A stretch of DNA of 56,830 nucleotides from an uncultured Flavobacteriales bacterium. GTDB lineage: Bacteria; Bacteroidota; Bacteroidia; Flavobacteriales; BACL11. The translations under genes and the position numbers were made by a program. Where the stretch lies: contig CASIBH010000020.1 in NCBI GenBank assembly GCA_949372805.1, positions 1 to 56,830 on the forward strand, given 5' to 3'. Positions 35,738-45,565 of the stretch are shown piece after piece; positions within the stretch are counted from its first letter, which is position 1; the number at the start of each line of letters is the position of its first letter. Under the pieces are notes generated by a model. The model did not search any database and was not told the origin of the DNA. It was given only the letters and a program-made list of their open reading frames with translations.

Positions 35738-37411
35738 TTAAATTATTGCTCCTACAATTACAGCTGTTAGTAATGAGGCTAATGTTCCTGCTATTAAAGC
35801 AAGTATACCAAGTTGAGAAAGGTCTTTTCGTCTTGAAGGAGCTAATGAGCCTATTCCTCCAATTTGAATTCCAATAGAGGCAAAGTTTGCAAAACCACAC
35901 AAAATATATGTTGCTATAATAATTGATTTTTCTTCAAAAAATTTACCTGTTTCTTTTAATTCTGAAAGCGATATATATGCGACAAATTCATTAAGAATTG
36001 TTTTTTCTCCTAATAATTGACCTACTAGTATCATATCTTCTTTACATACTCCCATAAGCCATGTAAGGGGTGCTAATAAATATCCTAAGATAAATTCTAG
36101 TGTTAGACCATTATATTGTCCTGAGGTAAAATTTGTTATCCAATTATTTATATTCATTAACTCACCAATAAAATCTTTTAGAAAGTAATTTGCCATAGTA
36201 ATAAAAGCAATAAAAACAAGTAGCATTGCACCAACATTAATTGCTAATCTTACACCTTGAGAGGTTCCAATACTAATTGCTTCTAAAGAATTTGAGCCTA
36301 ATTTTTCACTAGAAATTGACATGTCTTCATTTACGCTATTAGTTTCAGGTAATAGAATTTTAGAGACTACAATTGCTGCTGGTGCAGACATTACTGAAGC
36401 TGCAAGCAAATGTTTAGCAAAAAAGAGTTGTTGTACAGGATCTGTTCCGCCAAGAAAACCAATATATGCCGCTAAAACGCCACCTGCGATTGTGGCCATT
36501 CCTCCAGACATCAAGCAGAGGAGTTCAGATTTGGTCATTTTATCAATATAAGGCTTTACTAAAAGTGGAGATTCAGTTTGTCCGAGAAAAATATTTCCTG
36601 CTGCTGCTAAGCTTTCAGCCCCTGATAATTTAAGTGTCTTTTTCATTATATATGCGAAGAGGAAAATAATTTTTTGTAAAATGCCAAAATAAAAGAGAAG
36701 ACTGGTAAGGGCTGAGAAAAAAACTATAGTAGGTAAGATTTGAAAAGCAAAAATTGCTCCAAAATTATTACTGTTAACTAGTGTGTCTCCAAATAAAAAT
36801 AAGGCCCCATTTTTTGAGAACTGTAATATTATTACAAAAACTTGACTCATCCATTCGAATATATTTTGAACAAAAGGAACCTTTAAAATAAGAAAAGCAA
36901 GAACTAGTTGTATTAATATTCCTTTGCTAACTAAAGACCAATTTATTTCTTTTTTATTCTTTGAAAATAAAAAAGCTAGAAAAACTAGAGATAAGAGACC
37001 CAGTATCCCTCTAAGGTAATTATTTGCTAAAGATTTTTTATTTGTTGCTTTCGCCAGAGTGTTGGAGAAAATATAGTCTTTATTTCCCTCTGATAAAATT
37101 AGTTGATTAGAAGTTTGATTAATTTTATAAAATCGAACGGTGTCTTTTGGTTCAGAGTAATAGAGCGATAATAAATCATTGTCTAAAGCCCATGTTCCTT
37201 TAGCATATAGTTTTTTTTCAGTTATCTGATAACTAAATGAGCTATCTGAATTTAATATAAAATAGTCACTATTACTGAAAAATGACTTTTCAAGATTAAT
37301 ATTTTCATCATTTGAGTTAATTTCACTAAACCACCATTTTTGCGTTAAATTATTTGAATAGCTGGAGATAGATAAGAAAATCAAAAAGATTATTGATAGT
37401 ATTTTTTTCAT
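35738..37411 (-). CDS. Concentrative nucleoside transporter (NupC/CNT) with N-terminal extracytoplasmic domain
   Basis: This 557-residue protein comprises a signal peptide (MKKILSIIFLIFLSISSYS), an extracytoplasmic beta domain of about 100 residues (KWWFSEINSN, GTWALDNDLLSLYY) resembling lipocalin-like domains, then a complete CNT transporter (about 130-557) with GAESLAAAGNIFLGQTESPL, LCLMSGGMATIAGGVLAAY and the late CGFANFASIGIQIGGIG. CNT proteins import nucleosides with Na+ or H+. The extra head is absent from NupC of E. coli. The gene abuts the DUF151 gene upstream, and thyA is 6 bases downstream, fitting pyrimidine salvage. Confidence 0.92.
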   Translation of the reverse strand: MKKILSIIFLIFLSISSYSNNLTQKWWFSEINSNDENINLEKSFFSNSDYFILNSDSSFSYQITEKKLYAKGTWALDNDLLSLYYSEPKDTVRFYKINQTSNQLILSEGNKDYIFSNTLAKATNKKSLANNYLRGILGLLSLVFLAFLFSKNKKEINWSLVSKGILIQLVLAFLILKVPFVQNIFEWMSQVFVIILQFSKNGALFLFGDTLVNSNNFGAIFAFQILPTIVFFSALTSLLFYFGILQKIIFLFAYIMKKTLKLSGAESLAAAGNIFLGQTESPLLVKPYIDKMTKSELLCLMSGGMATIAGGVLAAYIGFLGGTDPVQQLFFAKHLLAASVMSAPAAIVVSKILLPETNSVNEDMSISSEKLGSNSLEAISIGTSQGVRLAINVGAMLLVFIAFITMANYFLKDFIGELMNINNWITNFTSGQYNGLTLEFILGYLLAPLTWLMGVCKEDMILVGQLLGEKTILNEFVAYISLSELKETGKFFEEKSIIIATYILCGFANFASIGIQIGGIGSLAPSRRKDLSQLGILALIAGTLASLLTAVIVGAII

Positions 37412-38008
37412 CTATTTTGATGTTCTTCTTTTAATTTCATCTCTAATAACTGAAGCTCTTTCATAATTTTCATGTTCAATAGCTTCAATTAGAATTGCTT
37501 CTAATTCTTTTAAGCTATATAAGCTGAGTTTTTTTTCTTTTATAATTGAGGTTGCTTCAGTAAATGATGTTGTGTTTTCTTCATCGCTTTTAGAAAATTT
37601 AATTCCTGCTTTAGATAAGATGTTTTCATATGTGAAAATAGGGCAAGCAAATCTAATTGCTAAAGCAACAGCATCAGATGTTCTAGCATCAATTTTAGCC
37701 TCTTCACCAGTTACCACATTATTACAATAAAATGTTGAATGAAATACACCTTCATTTAATGTATGTACAATAACTTTTTTTAAATTAATATTAAAACTAT
37801 CTCCAAATGATTTAAATAAATCATGTGTTAATGGTCTCTCAGGTTCCTCGTCACCATCGAGTGCAATTGCAATTGAGCGCGCTTCACACCAACCTATAAC
37901 AATTGGAAGTTGTCTTTTTCCTTCCGTTTCATTAAGAAGAAGGACATATGCATTGTTTTGTGAGTCACTTTGTCGAATTGCAGAAATAGTTAGAGGAATT
38001 AAATTCAA
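37412..38008 (-). CDS. Bifunctional nuclease family protein (DUF151) with UVR motif
   Basis: This 198-residue protein has an N-terminal DUF151 domain: QNNAYVLLLNETEGKRQLPI, IGWCEARSIAIAL, EAKIDARTSDAVALAIRFACPI. A C-terminal UvrB/UvrC-type helical hairpin (about 163-196, LEAILIEAIEHENYERASVI) follows. DUF151 proteins are described as divalent-metal nucleases. The only start that gives the conserved N-terminus is TTG at 38008. It is 5 bases after etfA and abuts the CNT gene, so it probably belongs to a long minus-strand transcript. Confidence 0.88.
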   Translation of the reverse strand: MNLIPLTISAIRQSDSQNNAYVLLLNETEGKRQLPIVIGWCEARSIAIALDGDEEPERPLTHDLFKSFGDSFNINLKKVIVHTLNEGVFHSTFYCNNVVTGEEAKIDARTSDAVALAIRFACPIFTYENILSKAGIKFSKSDEENTTSFTEATSIIKEKKLSLYSLKELEAILIEAIEHENYERASVIRDEIKRRTSK

Positions 38009-38013
38009 AATTA

Positions 38014-38961
38014 TTAGTTTTTGATTTTTTTAATTTCTTCAATTAATTTTGGAACGACATCAAAAGCATCTCCTATTACTCCATAATCAGCTGCTTTGAA
38101 AAAAGCTGCTTCTGGATCAGTATTAATTGCAACCATCACTTTAGACGAGTTTACTCCTGCTAAGTGCTGGATCGCTCCAGAAATTCCAACTGCAACATAT
38201 AAATTTGGAGCAACTGCTTTTCCTGTTTGCCCAACATGCTCTGAATGTGGTCTCCATCCTATATCTGAAACAGGCTTTGAACATGCGGTAGCAGCATTTA
38301 AAAGTTCTGCTAATTCCTCAATCATTCCCCAGTTTTCTGGCCCTTTTAATCCTCTACCTGCTGAAATAACTATTTCTGCTTCAGAGAGTGATATCTTCCC
38401 ACTATTTGTTTCTGACCCAATAATACTAAATTGATTTTCAAAGTTTTCATCATTAGTTGTTATCTCACAATTTGTTGGATTAGTTTTAACTTCAAAAGCA
38501 TTCGGAGATACAGTAATTATTACTTTTTCAGTATTAACAGTTACTGTCTCGATAGCCTTGGATGAAAAAGCTTGTCTTTGAAAAGTGAAATTATTAGAAT
38601 TTAAAATTTTTGAAATTACATTACTAAGTAATCCAGCTTTTAATTTTGCAGATAGTCTTGGTGCTATCATTTTAGCAGAAAAAGTGTTTGAAAAAATTAT
38701 TGCTTTAGATTCCTTTGCGTGATTAGCTAAAACAATAGAAGAATTCTTATTGTCACTTTTTGTGATATTTGAATATGAAAATATTTTTGAGACACCATAT
38801 TCACCAAGCTTTAATAATTCACTTTCATCAATATTTCCTAAAGAAACAGCTATTGTATCAGTATTTAAATCTTTCGCTAATTGATTTGCATAAGAAGCAG
38901 CTTCAAATGTGCTTTTTTTAAATTTCCCCTCCCAACTTTCTGCGTATACTAGTATTGACAT
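38014..38961 (-). CDS. etfA: Electron transfer flavoprotein alpha subunit
   Basis: This 315-residue FAD-binding subunit accepts electrons from acyl-CoA dehydrogenases and passes them to ETF:quinone oxidoreductase. The C-terminal FAD domain carries VISAGRGLKGPENWGMIEEL, GWRPHSEHVGQTGKAVAPNLYVAVGISGAIQHLAG and the terminal AINTDPEAAFFKAADYGVIGD, all diagnostic. It follows etfB by 13 bases, so the pair is co-transcribed. Confidence 0.97.
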   Translation of the reverse strand: MSILVYAESWEGKFKKSTFEAASYANQLAKDLNTDTIAVSLGNIDESELLKLGEYGVSKIFSYSNITKSDNKNSSIVLANHAKESKAIIFSNTFSAKMIAPRLSAKLKAGLLSNVISKILNSNNFTFQRQAFSSKAIETVTVNTEKVIITVSPNAFEVKTNPTNCEITTNDENFENQFSIIGSETNSGKISLSEAEIVISAGRGLKGPENWGMIEELAELLNAATACSKPVSDIGWRPHSEHVGQTGKAVAPNLYVAVGISGAIQHLAGVNSSKVMVAINTDPEAAFFKAADYGVIGDAFDVVPKLIEEIKKIKN

Positions 38962-38974
38962 GATTATGTTTTTG

Positions 38975-39721
38975 TTAAATTACTTTAGCTTCATTTTGAA
39001 GCATGTTTACTAACTGATCAATATTATCTGAAGAAACCATTTTGCACTCTCCCTTTTCTGCAGGTTTTTCAAATTGTATTGATTCGCTCATTATTGTTGG
39101 ATTATTTACTTCAATAATATTTAATGGTTTTGATCTTGCGGTCATGATGCCTCTCATGTTGGGGATTCTAAGTTCACTTTCTTCAACTAATCCCTTTTGA
39201 CCACCAATTATAATTGGTAATGATGATTTTATTTTTTCAATACCACCATCTATTTCTCTATTTAAGGTTACTTCATTTCCATCTATTTCGAGTCCATTGC
39301 ATGCATTTGCAAATGGTAAGTCAAGCATATCAGCAATCATGCCCGGAACTGCCCCTCCATTATAATCGCTAGATTCTTTGCCAGCAATTATTAAATCAAA
39401 AGGATTTTCATTTACGTAATTACTTATTTCTTTTGCTGTTGAATAACTATCTAAAGGTTTCATGTTTATTCTTACAGCTTCATCAGCACCTATTGCTAAA
39501 GCCTTCCTAATTACTGGCTCAACTGAAGATTCTCCAACAATAATTGCAGTAACTTTTGCGCCATTTTTTTCTTTTAACATTACTGCCTTAGTTAATCCAA
39601 ATTCATCATAAGGATTTATAACAAATTGTATTCCATTATCATCAAACTTACTGTTGTTTTCTGTAAAATTAATTTTTGATGTTGTATCTGGAACACTACT
39701 AATACAAACTAATATATTCAT
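38975..39721 (-). CDS. etfB: Electron transfer flavoprotein beta subunit
   Basis: This 248-residue AMP-binding partner of EtfA has opening CISSVPDTTSKI, FVINPYDEFGLTKAVMLKE, AGKESSDYNGGAVPGMIADML and the ETF-beta signature region LREIDGGIE-like (TLNREIDGGIEKIKSSLPII). It starts the minus-strand transcript containing etfA. A TAAATTTG box lies about 30 bases upstream. Confidence 0.96.
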   Translation of the reverse strand: MNILVCISSVPDTTSKINFTENNSKFDDNGIQFVINPYDEFGLTKAVMLKEKNGAKVTAIIVGESSVEPVIRKALAIGADEAVRINMKPLDSYSTAKEISNYVNENPFDLIIAGKESSDYNGGAVPGMIADMLDLPFANACNGLEIDGNEVTLNREIDGGIEKIKSSLPIIIGGQKGLVEESELRIPNMRGIMTARSKPLNIIEVNNPTIMSESIQFEKPAEKGECKMVSSDNIDQLVNMLQNEAKVI

Positions 39722-39750
39722 TTCTTAAAATTTAATTGGGATTAATTCTA

Positions 39751-39758
39751 CAAATTTA
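39751..39758 (-). promoter_or_regulatory. Probable -7 box of etfBA (TAAATTTG)
   Basis: The reverse strand reads TAAATTTG about 30 bases before the etfB ATG, matching TAnnTTTG. No -33 TTTG at the usual distance. The divergent hppA promoter is about 110 bases away. Confidence 0.45.
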
Positions 39759-39866
39759 AATAAAATCAAGTAAATATTACTTTGCTTTCAAACAAAATAC
39801 GAATGAAAAATTGCTCGTTTTATTCTAAAAAATCACTGGCTATCTACCTTCTTTAATCAAAAATGC

Positions 39867-39874
39867 TATTTTTG
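39867..39874 (+). promoter_or_regulatory. Probable -7 box of hppA (TATTTTTG)
   Basis: TATTTTTG 33 bases before the hppA ATG matches the Bacteroidota -7 consensus. The rest of the 186-base divergent gap between etfB and hppA is A/T-rich and shows no further feature. Confidence 0.55.
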
Positions 39875-39907
39875 CACCGATTTAAAATTTTAACTAAAAT
39901 AAAAAAA

Positions 39908-42445
39908 ATGGAATTTATTGTAAATTATTTGCCTCTTTTTGGTGTTTTAGCTCTTGCATTTGTTTTTTGGAAAAACGCTTGGGTTTCAAAACAAGATGAA
40001 GGTAACGAAAAAATGTCTCGAATTGCAAAAAATATTGCAGACGGAGCAATGTCATTTCTTAAAGCAGAATACAAAGTTTTATCTGTATTTGTTGCTGCTG
40101 TAGCTGTATTATTATTCTTTAAAGGTTCTGCAGAAGAAAACTCAACTGGAATGGTTGCATTCTCATTTGTAATTGGAGCGATCTGTTCAGCTTTAGCAGG
40201 ATTTATTGGTATGAAAGTTGCAACAAAAGCAAACGTTAGAACGACTCAAGCTGCTAGAACTTCATTAGGAAAAGCTCTTGAAGTTGCTTTCTCAGGAGGA
40301 GCTGTTATGGGACTTGGAGTAGTGGGTTTAGGAGTTCTTGGATTAAGTTTACTATTATCACTTTATCAAGGAATGTATGAATCAACAACTGTTGTATTAA
40401 ATGTTTTATCTGGTTTTTCTCTTGGAGCTTCATCTATTGCTCTTTTTGCAAGAGTTGGAGGTGGTATTTATACAAAAGCTGCTGATGTGGGTGCTGATTT
40501 AGTTGGTAAGGTTGAGGCAGGTATTCCTGAAGATCATCCTTTAAATCCAGCAACTATTGCTGATAACGTAGGAGATAATGTTGGTGATGTTGCAGGAATG
40601 GGAGCAGATTTATTTGAATCTTATGTAGGGTCGATAATTGGTACTATGGTTTTAGGTTCTTACCTGTTTACTGATTCTCTTGAAGCAGTTTATCTTCCTT
40701 TAGTTTTAGCTGCTGTTGGTATTGTAATGTCTATCATTGGAACATTTTTTGTTAAAGTAAATGATGGAGGCTCTCCTCACAAAGCTTTAAATATCGGGGA
40801 ATTTGGTTCTGCAGCACTTATGATTGTTGCTTCTTATTTTATTATAAATGAAATGCTTCCTGAGAGCTGGATTAGCGAAGGAATGTCTTACACGGCGATG
40901 GGTGTTTTTTGGGCAACTATTGCTGGTTTAGTAGCTGGTTTAGCTGTTGGAAAAGTTACTGAATACTATACTGGTACAGGCACAAAGCCTGTTCAATCTA
41001 TTATTGACCAATCAGAAACTGGTGCAGCAACTACTATCATTGCTGGACTGGGTGTTGGAATGATGTCTACTGCTCTACCAATTTTATTAATTGCTGCAGC
41101 TATAATGGTTTCACATCATTTCGCTGGACTTTATGGAATTGCAATTGCTGCTGTTGGAATGCTTGCAAATACAGGTATTCAATTAGCTGTTGATGCATAT
41201 GGTCCAATTTCTGATAATGCTGGAGGTATTGCTGAAATGGCTGAATTACCTGCAGAGGTAAGAGAAAGAACTGATGAATTAGATGCTGTTGGAAATACAA
41301 CAGCTGCCATTGGCAAGGGATTTGCAATTGCTTCAGCTGCATTAACTGCATTAGCTTTATTTGCTGCATTTATGAAAGTGGCAAATATTACATCTATTGA
41401 TGTTTCTAGACCAGATATTATGGCTGGATTATTAGTTGGAGCTATGTTACCATTTGTTTTTTCTGCAATGGCTATGAACGCTGTAGGAAGAGCAGCAATG
41501 GCGATGATTGAGGAAGTTAGAAGACAATTTAGAGATATCCCAAAACTTAAGGCTGCATTAGCAGTTATGAGAAAGTATGATTCTGATATGACAAAGGCAT
41601 CTGCTGCAGATAGAAAAATATTTGATGCTGCTGATGGTGTTGCAGAATACGATAAATGTGTTGATATTTCAACAAAAGCTTCTATTAAAGAAATGGTTGC
41701 TCCTGGTTTACTTGCTATAATTGTTCCTGTACTAGTTGGGTTTGGAGGTAAATGGGTTGGTGTTGGTGGCCCTGAAATGTTAGGTGGTTTGCTAGCTGGA
41801 GTTACTTCATCTGGAGTTTTAATGGCTATTTTCCAATCTAATGCTGGTGGTGCTTGGGATAATGCTAAAAAGACAATTGAAGAGCAAGGTAGAAAAGGAA
41901 CAGAAGCTCATAAAGCTTCAGTAGTTGGTGATACTGTTGGAGATCCTTTTAAAGACACTTCGGGTCCATCTCTAAATATCCTTCTAAAATTAATGTCTGT
42001 TGTAGCTTTAGTTATTGCTCCTTCAATTGCCATGGATGTTTCTAGTTCAAGCTCAAACGCAACTAATTCATATGTAGTATCTAATGTGGCTGTTACTAAC
42101 TTAATAATTAATTCAGTTGCTGAAAATTTTGAAACTAAAATGAATGAGGAGTTAGAACTAATGTTAGTTGAAAATATAATTACTTCAAATATTAATTGTG
42201 GATCTAATATTAAAGAAGAGTGTGAAAAGGTTCTTGCTCAATTGGGAAATCAACTAGAGTTTTATGCAAATAGTAATACACTTTCTTCTTCTAAAAAACC
42301 ATTTCTAATTTCTGTTGATGGAGTAGTTAAGACTAAGGGGGTAAGTAAGAATGCTACTTTATTGTATAATCAAATGGGTGAGTCAGGTTTTGCTGGTGAA
42401 CTTAAATTTGATGGTTTAACAATTTCAATAAAGGGAAAAAAATAG
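39908..42445 (+). CDS. hppA: Membrane-bound proton/sodium-translocating pyrophosphatase with C-terminal extension
   Basis: This 845-residue inner-membrane pump hydrolyses PPi and exports H+ or Na+. The ATG at 39908 gives the normal start [12 protein letters not shown]. Substrate motifs include [20 protein letters not shown], the DNVGDNVGD repeat and the late [20 protein letters not shown]. The [10 protein letters not shown] motif has Ala where K+-independent enzymes have Lys, so K+ dependence is expected. After the last membrane helix, a Ser-rich linker leads into a further 136 residues (from about 710) not needed for the pump. That tail contains two Cys and would be extracytoplasmic. H+ versus Na+ cannot be decided. 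Confidence 0.96.
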   Translation: MEFIVNYLPLFGVLALAFVFWKNAWVSKQDEGNEKMSRIAKNIADGAMSFLKAEYKVLSVFVAAVAVLLFFKGSAEENSTGMVAFSFVIGAICSALAGFIGMKVATKANVRTTQAARTSLGKALEVAFSGGAVMGLGVVGLGVLGLSLLLSLYQGMYESTTVVLNVLSGFSLGASSIALFARVGGGIYTKAADVGADLVGKVEAGIPEDHPLNPATIADNVGDNVGDVAGMGADLFESYVGSIIGTMVLGSYLFTDSLEAVYLPLVLAAVGIVMSIIGTFFVKVNDGGSPHKALNIGEFGSAALMIVASYFIINEMLPESWISEGMSYTAMGVFWATIAGLVAGLAVGKVTEYYTGTGTKPVQSIIDQSETGAATTIIAGLGVGMMSTALPILLIAAAIMVSHHFAGLYGIAIAAVGMLANTGIQLAVDAYGPISDNAGGIAEMAELPAEVRERTDELDAVGNTTAAIGKGFAIASAALTALALFAAFMKVANITSIDVSRPDIMAGLLVGAMLPFVFSAMAMNAVGRAAMAMIEEVRRQFRDIPKLKAALAVMRKYDSDMTKASAADRKIFDAADGVAEYDKCVDISTKASIKEMVAPGLLAIIVPVLVGFGGKWVGVGGPEMLGGLLAGVTSSGVLMAIFQSNAGGAWDNAKKTIEEQGRKGTEAHKASVVGDTVGDPFKDTSGPSLNILLKLMSVVALVIAPSIAMDVSSSSSNATNSYVVSNVAVTNLIINSVAENFETKMNEELELMLVENIITSNINCGSNIKEECEKVLAQLGNQLEFYANSNTLSSSKKPFLISVDGVVKTKGVSKNATLLYNQMGESGFAGELKFDGLTISIKGKK

Positions 42446-42463
42446 TTTAAAAACTATAATTAT

Positions 42464-42499
42464 AAAAAAAGAGCTTAAATTTTTAAGCTCTTTTTTTTT
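42464..42499. terminator. Bidirectional terminator between hppA and a deoxynucleoside kinase gene
   Basis: AAAAAAAGAGCTTAAA and TTTAAGCTCTTTTTTTTT form a long near-perfect stem with T runs on both strands, 20 bases after hppA and 16 bases before the stop of the convergent kinase gene. It should end both transcripts. Confidence 0.9.
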
Positions 42500-42514
42500 A
42501 TTGAGAATTTTAAA

Positions 42515-43117
42515 TTAAATATTTTGATCTATTTGATTTATTATCTGCTGTAGTTCATCAGAGTTTTCTGCAAAATTTATATCATCTACATTAATAATAA
42601 GTATTTTTCCTTTACTATAACTACCTACCCAAGCTTCATATCTTTCATTTAATCTTGTTAGATAATCTAATCTAATACTATTCTCATATTCTCTACCTCT
42701 CTTTTGAATTTGTTCAACTAATGTCGATACACTTGCTCTTAGATAAATAAGTAAGTCAGGTCCTTCGATAAAATCATCCATTAGAGTAAATATTTCTTTA
42801 TAGTTATCAAAATCTCTAGAGCTCATTAAACCCATTGAGTGCAGGTTAGGAGCAAAAATATATGCATCTTCATATATTGTTCTATCTTGAATATATTTTT
42901 GACCACTATTTTTAATTTCAACGATTTGTCTAAACCTACTGTTCAAGAAATATACTTGAAGATTAAAAGACCACCTCTGCATATCTTTATAAAAATCATT
43001 CAAATAAGGATTGTTCTCAACATCTTCATAATGTGCCTTCCATTTGTAATGTTTTGATAATAGTGTGGTAAGTGTAGTCTTTCCCGAACCAATATTTCCA
43101 GCAATTGCTATATGCAT
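42515..43117 (-). CDS. Deoxynucleoside kinase (dNK family)
   Basis: This 200-residue cytoplasmic enzyme of the dGK/dAK/dCK type phosphorylates deoxynucleosides for salvage. It has Walker A GNIGSGKT at residues 7-14, HYEDVENNPYLNDFYKDMQRWSF-type substrate loop residues with a Glu in the usual place, IQDRTIYED (a DR[ST] catalytic motif) and the lid LVEQIQKRGREYE. It is a monocistronic minus-strand gene with its own terminator. A second, diverged dNK lies at 47937-48572. Confidence 0.92.
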   Translation of the reverse strand: MHIAIAGNIGSGKTTLTTLLSKHYKWKAHYEDVENNPYLNDFYKDMQRWSFNLQVYFLNSRFRQIVEIKNSGQKYIQDRTIYEDAYIFAPNLHSMGLMSSRDFDNYKEIFTLMDDFIEGPDLLIYLRASVSTLVEQIQKRGREYENSIRLDYLTRLNERYEAWVGSYSKGKILIINVDDINFAENSDELQQIINQIDQNI

Positions 43118-43198
43118 AATCTAATTTTTTACTAAAATATAAAAGAATTCTATGCTGACATTAAAAAACAATATTCTGTGAATTTTTGTTGAAAACTT

Positions 43199-44707
43199 CT
43201 ACTTATTTAATTTAAGTAAAATATCTGCAATTTTACGATCGTTATTTAATCTTGATATTTTATTTTGGGCCCCTAATCTTTCATTTATCTTTAGCCATTT
43301 ATAAAAAGTTCCATTTTTAAGAATAGTAATTTTTGGAGGTGCTAGTATTAGGTTGTTCGATCTTTTTGTTTCGTAGTCTGAATTATTATCTTTTAGCTCT
43401 TCATCTAATATTCTGCAGAATAAATTTAAATCTTTAGGCACATCTTCAAACTCAATGAGCCATTCATGTCCGCCTGAGAATTTTGTAATGAAGATTGGGG
43501 CAACTGTATATTCATGTACTACAGCACTCGTTTTTAAGCATGCATTTTTAATTGCTTTATTAGTATTATTTGAAATTAATTCTTCCCCAAAAACATTTAT
43601 TTGATTATTTGTTCTACCACTAATTTTTATTCTGTATGGACTCAGTGATGTAAAAGATATAATATCCCCAATTAAATATCTCCATAGTCCTGCATTAGTT
43701 GTAATTACAACTATATAGTCTTGATTTTTTTCCACTTCAAATAATTGATAGTATTTTTTCTCTTCTTTCCCGAATTGATCATACTTAATAAATTCAAAGA
43801 ATATTCCGTAATCTAGCATTAAAAGCATTTCATCAGAATTTGCTTGGTCTTGAACAGCAAAGAAGCCCTCTGAAGCATTATAGCTTTCTAAATAATTCAT
43901 TTTATTTGAAGGTATTATATTTTGAAACTGTTTTTTATAAGGACCAAAGTTCACTCCGCCGTGCATATATAGTTCAAGTTTTGGCCATACTTCTAAAATA
44001 TTGTTGGCTCCTGTTTTTTCAAGAACCCTTTTTAAAATAATTAGAATCCATGAGGGAACACCGCTAAGATTAGTGATGTTTTGTTTACTAATTTCATCAA
44101 CAATCAATTTTAGCTTTTCTTCCCAGTCTTTCATGAGTGCAGTTGAAAGTTTTGGAGATCTATGAAAATTAACCCAAGATGGAAAATTACTTAATAATAT
44201 GGCAGATAAATCTCCTTCTGAATACCCTTTAAGCTTGTTCAAAGTTCCACCAAGAATAAACCCTCTTCCTGAAAAGAAGTGTTTAGTTGGGAAATTTTCA
44301 AGATATAGTGCAAGCATATCTTTGCCGCCTTTAAAATGACAGTTTATTAATGATTCAGAAGTTATCGGAATAAACTTGCTTTTTGCATTTGTAGTTCCAG
44401 ATGATTTTGCAAACCACTTTGTTTTAGAATTCCATAAAATATTTTCTTCACCAGCTTGTATTTTTAGAATATACGGGAATAAATCTTCATATGTTCTTGT
44501 TGGAACTCTATTAATATAGCTTGAATAAGATTTGATATTTTTAAAATCATGCTCTTTCCCGAAAAGTGTATTCTTCCCATTTTTTATCAGATAATTAAAA
44601 GTTAGCTCCTGTGCCGTATGTGGGTTTTTTATAAAAAAATCAATTTTTTTTAATCTTGTTTTTAAAGCATAAGAAAGAATAGAATTTTTCAATTGAAGAT
44701 AAGACAA
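43199..44707 (-). CDS. GH3 auxin-responsive-promoter family protein (acyl-adenylase-like)
   Basis: This 502-residue cytoplasmic protein of the GH3 family belongs to the ANL adenylating superfamily. It has WFAKSSGTTNAKSKFIPIT (P-loop-like ATP motif), YNASEGFFAVQ (the second ATP motif) and GLWRYLIGDIISFTS. Plant GH3 enzymes join amino acids to jasmonate or auxin. In Bacteroidota they are widespread with unknown substrate. The start is TTG at 44707, as no upstream or early ATG fits. It is divergent from the DUF2797 gene with 42 bases between starts. Confidence 0.9.
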   Translation of the reverse strand: MSYLQLKNSILSYALKTRLKKIDFFIKNPHTAQELTFNYLIKNGKNTLFGKEHDFKNIKSYSSYINRVPTRTYEDLFPYILKIQAGEENILWNSKTKWFAKSSGTTNAKSKFIPITSESLINCHFKGGKDMLALYLENFPTKHFFSGRGFILGGTLNKLKGYSEGDLSAILLSNFPSWVNFHRSPKLSTALMKDWEEKLKLIVDEISKQNITNLSGVPSWILIILKRVLEKTGANNILEVWPKLELYMHGGVNFGPYKKQFQNIIPSNKMNYLESYNASEGFFAVQDQANSDEMLLMLDYGIFFEFIKYDQFGKEEKKYYQLFEVEKNQDYIVVITTNAGLWRYLIGDIISFTSLSPYRIKISGRTNNQINVFGEELISNNTNKAIKNACLKTSAVVHEYTVAPIFITKFSGGHEWLIEFEDVPKDLNLFCRILDEELKDNNSDYETKRSNNLILAPPKITILKNGTFYKWLKINERLGAQNKISRLNNDRKIADILLKLNK

Positions 44708-44749
44708 AATATAATATATTTAGAAACGAAAAATACAAAAATTTAATAT

Positions 44750-45565
44750 ATGGATACTCTAAAAAAAATGACTACAGAGCTAAAGGATGTTGTGTCTTAT
44801 TCTCTAAAGATTCATGAAAAATCTCATATTATGAATGATTTAATTGATTCTGTAATTACTATAAATTGGAGTGGAAAAGTTATTTGTTCTTGTGGAAAAA
44901 AAATGGATAGTTTTTATAGATCAAATTTTTGTTACCCTTGTTTTTGGAATTCACCATTAGCGTCTCAAAGTATTTTTAAACCCGAGTTATGTACAGCGCA
45001 TTTGGATATTGAAGAGAGAGATTTAGCCTGGGAAAAAGAATTTCAATTAGCTCCTCATTATGTTTATTTAGCAAATTCAAGTGGTATTAAAGTTGGTATT
45101 ACTCGTGGAACTCAAGGAGTTGTCAGATGGATGGATCAGGGAGCCTCACAAGCAATAATTTTTGCACAAGTCCCTAATAGAAGATTCTCAGGTGATATTG
45201 AAGTTGCCTTAAAGTCCTATGTAGCTGATAAAACTAATTGGAGGAAAATGTTATCGGCAGAGCCAGAAAAAGTTGATTTAGTAGCGATGAAAAATCATCT
45301 TATTCAATTCACCCCCGAACCCTTAAAAAAATATATTGTTAGTGATAATACAGTTACTGAAATAAAATATCCTATTAAAGAATATCCAGTTAAGGTTAAG
45401 AGTTTAAAACTTGAAAAGGAAAATGAAATATCAGGTGTTCTAAAAGGAGTTAAAGGACAATACCTGATTTTGGACAATAATAGAGTTTTTAATGTAAGAG
45501 CTCACGAAGGGTTTTTGGTAAAATTTTCTGTTGAATCAAATAAAAAACAAACTGAATTATTCTAA
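44750..45565 (+). CDS. DUF2797 family protein, zinc-ribbon plus GIY-YIG-like region
   Basis: This 271-residue protein has Cys pairs CSCGKK and CYPC (about residues 45-62), suggesting a zinc ribbon. The following segment HYVYLANSSGIKVGITR is reminiscent of the GIY-YIG nuclease start, and TRGTQGVVRWMDQGAS follows. The family is recognised as DUF2797 and has no established function. Nucleic-acid binding is a reasonable inference from the zinc ribbon and nuclease-like segment. It converges with sppA, sharing 9 bases at the 3' ends. Confidence 0.8.
   Translation: MDTLKKMTTELKDVVSYSLKIHEKSHIMNDLIDSVITINWSGKVICSCGKKMDSFYRSNFCYPCFWNSPLASQSIFKPELCTAHLDIEERDLAWEKEFQLAPHYVYLANSSGIKVGITRGTQGVVRWMDQGASQAIIFAQVPNRRFSGDIEVALKSYVADKTNWRKMLSAEPEKVDLVAMKNHLIQFTPEPLKKYIVSDNTVTEIKYPIKEYPVKVKSLKLEKENEISGVLKGVKGQYLILDNNRVFNVRAHEGFLVKFSVESNKKQTELF

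Noticed and set aside
41100..41369. Gln/Leu-rich minus-strand frame opposite hppA
   Set aside because: It is a low-complexity mirror of Ala/Gly-rich coding sequence, with no start context and complete overlap with a conserved gene.
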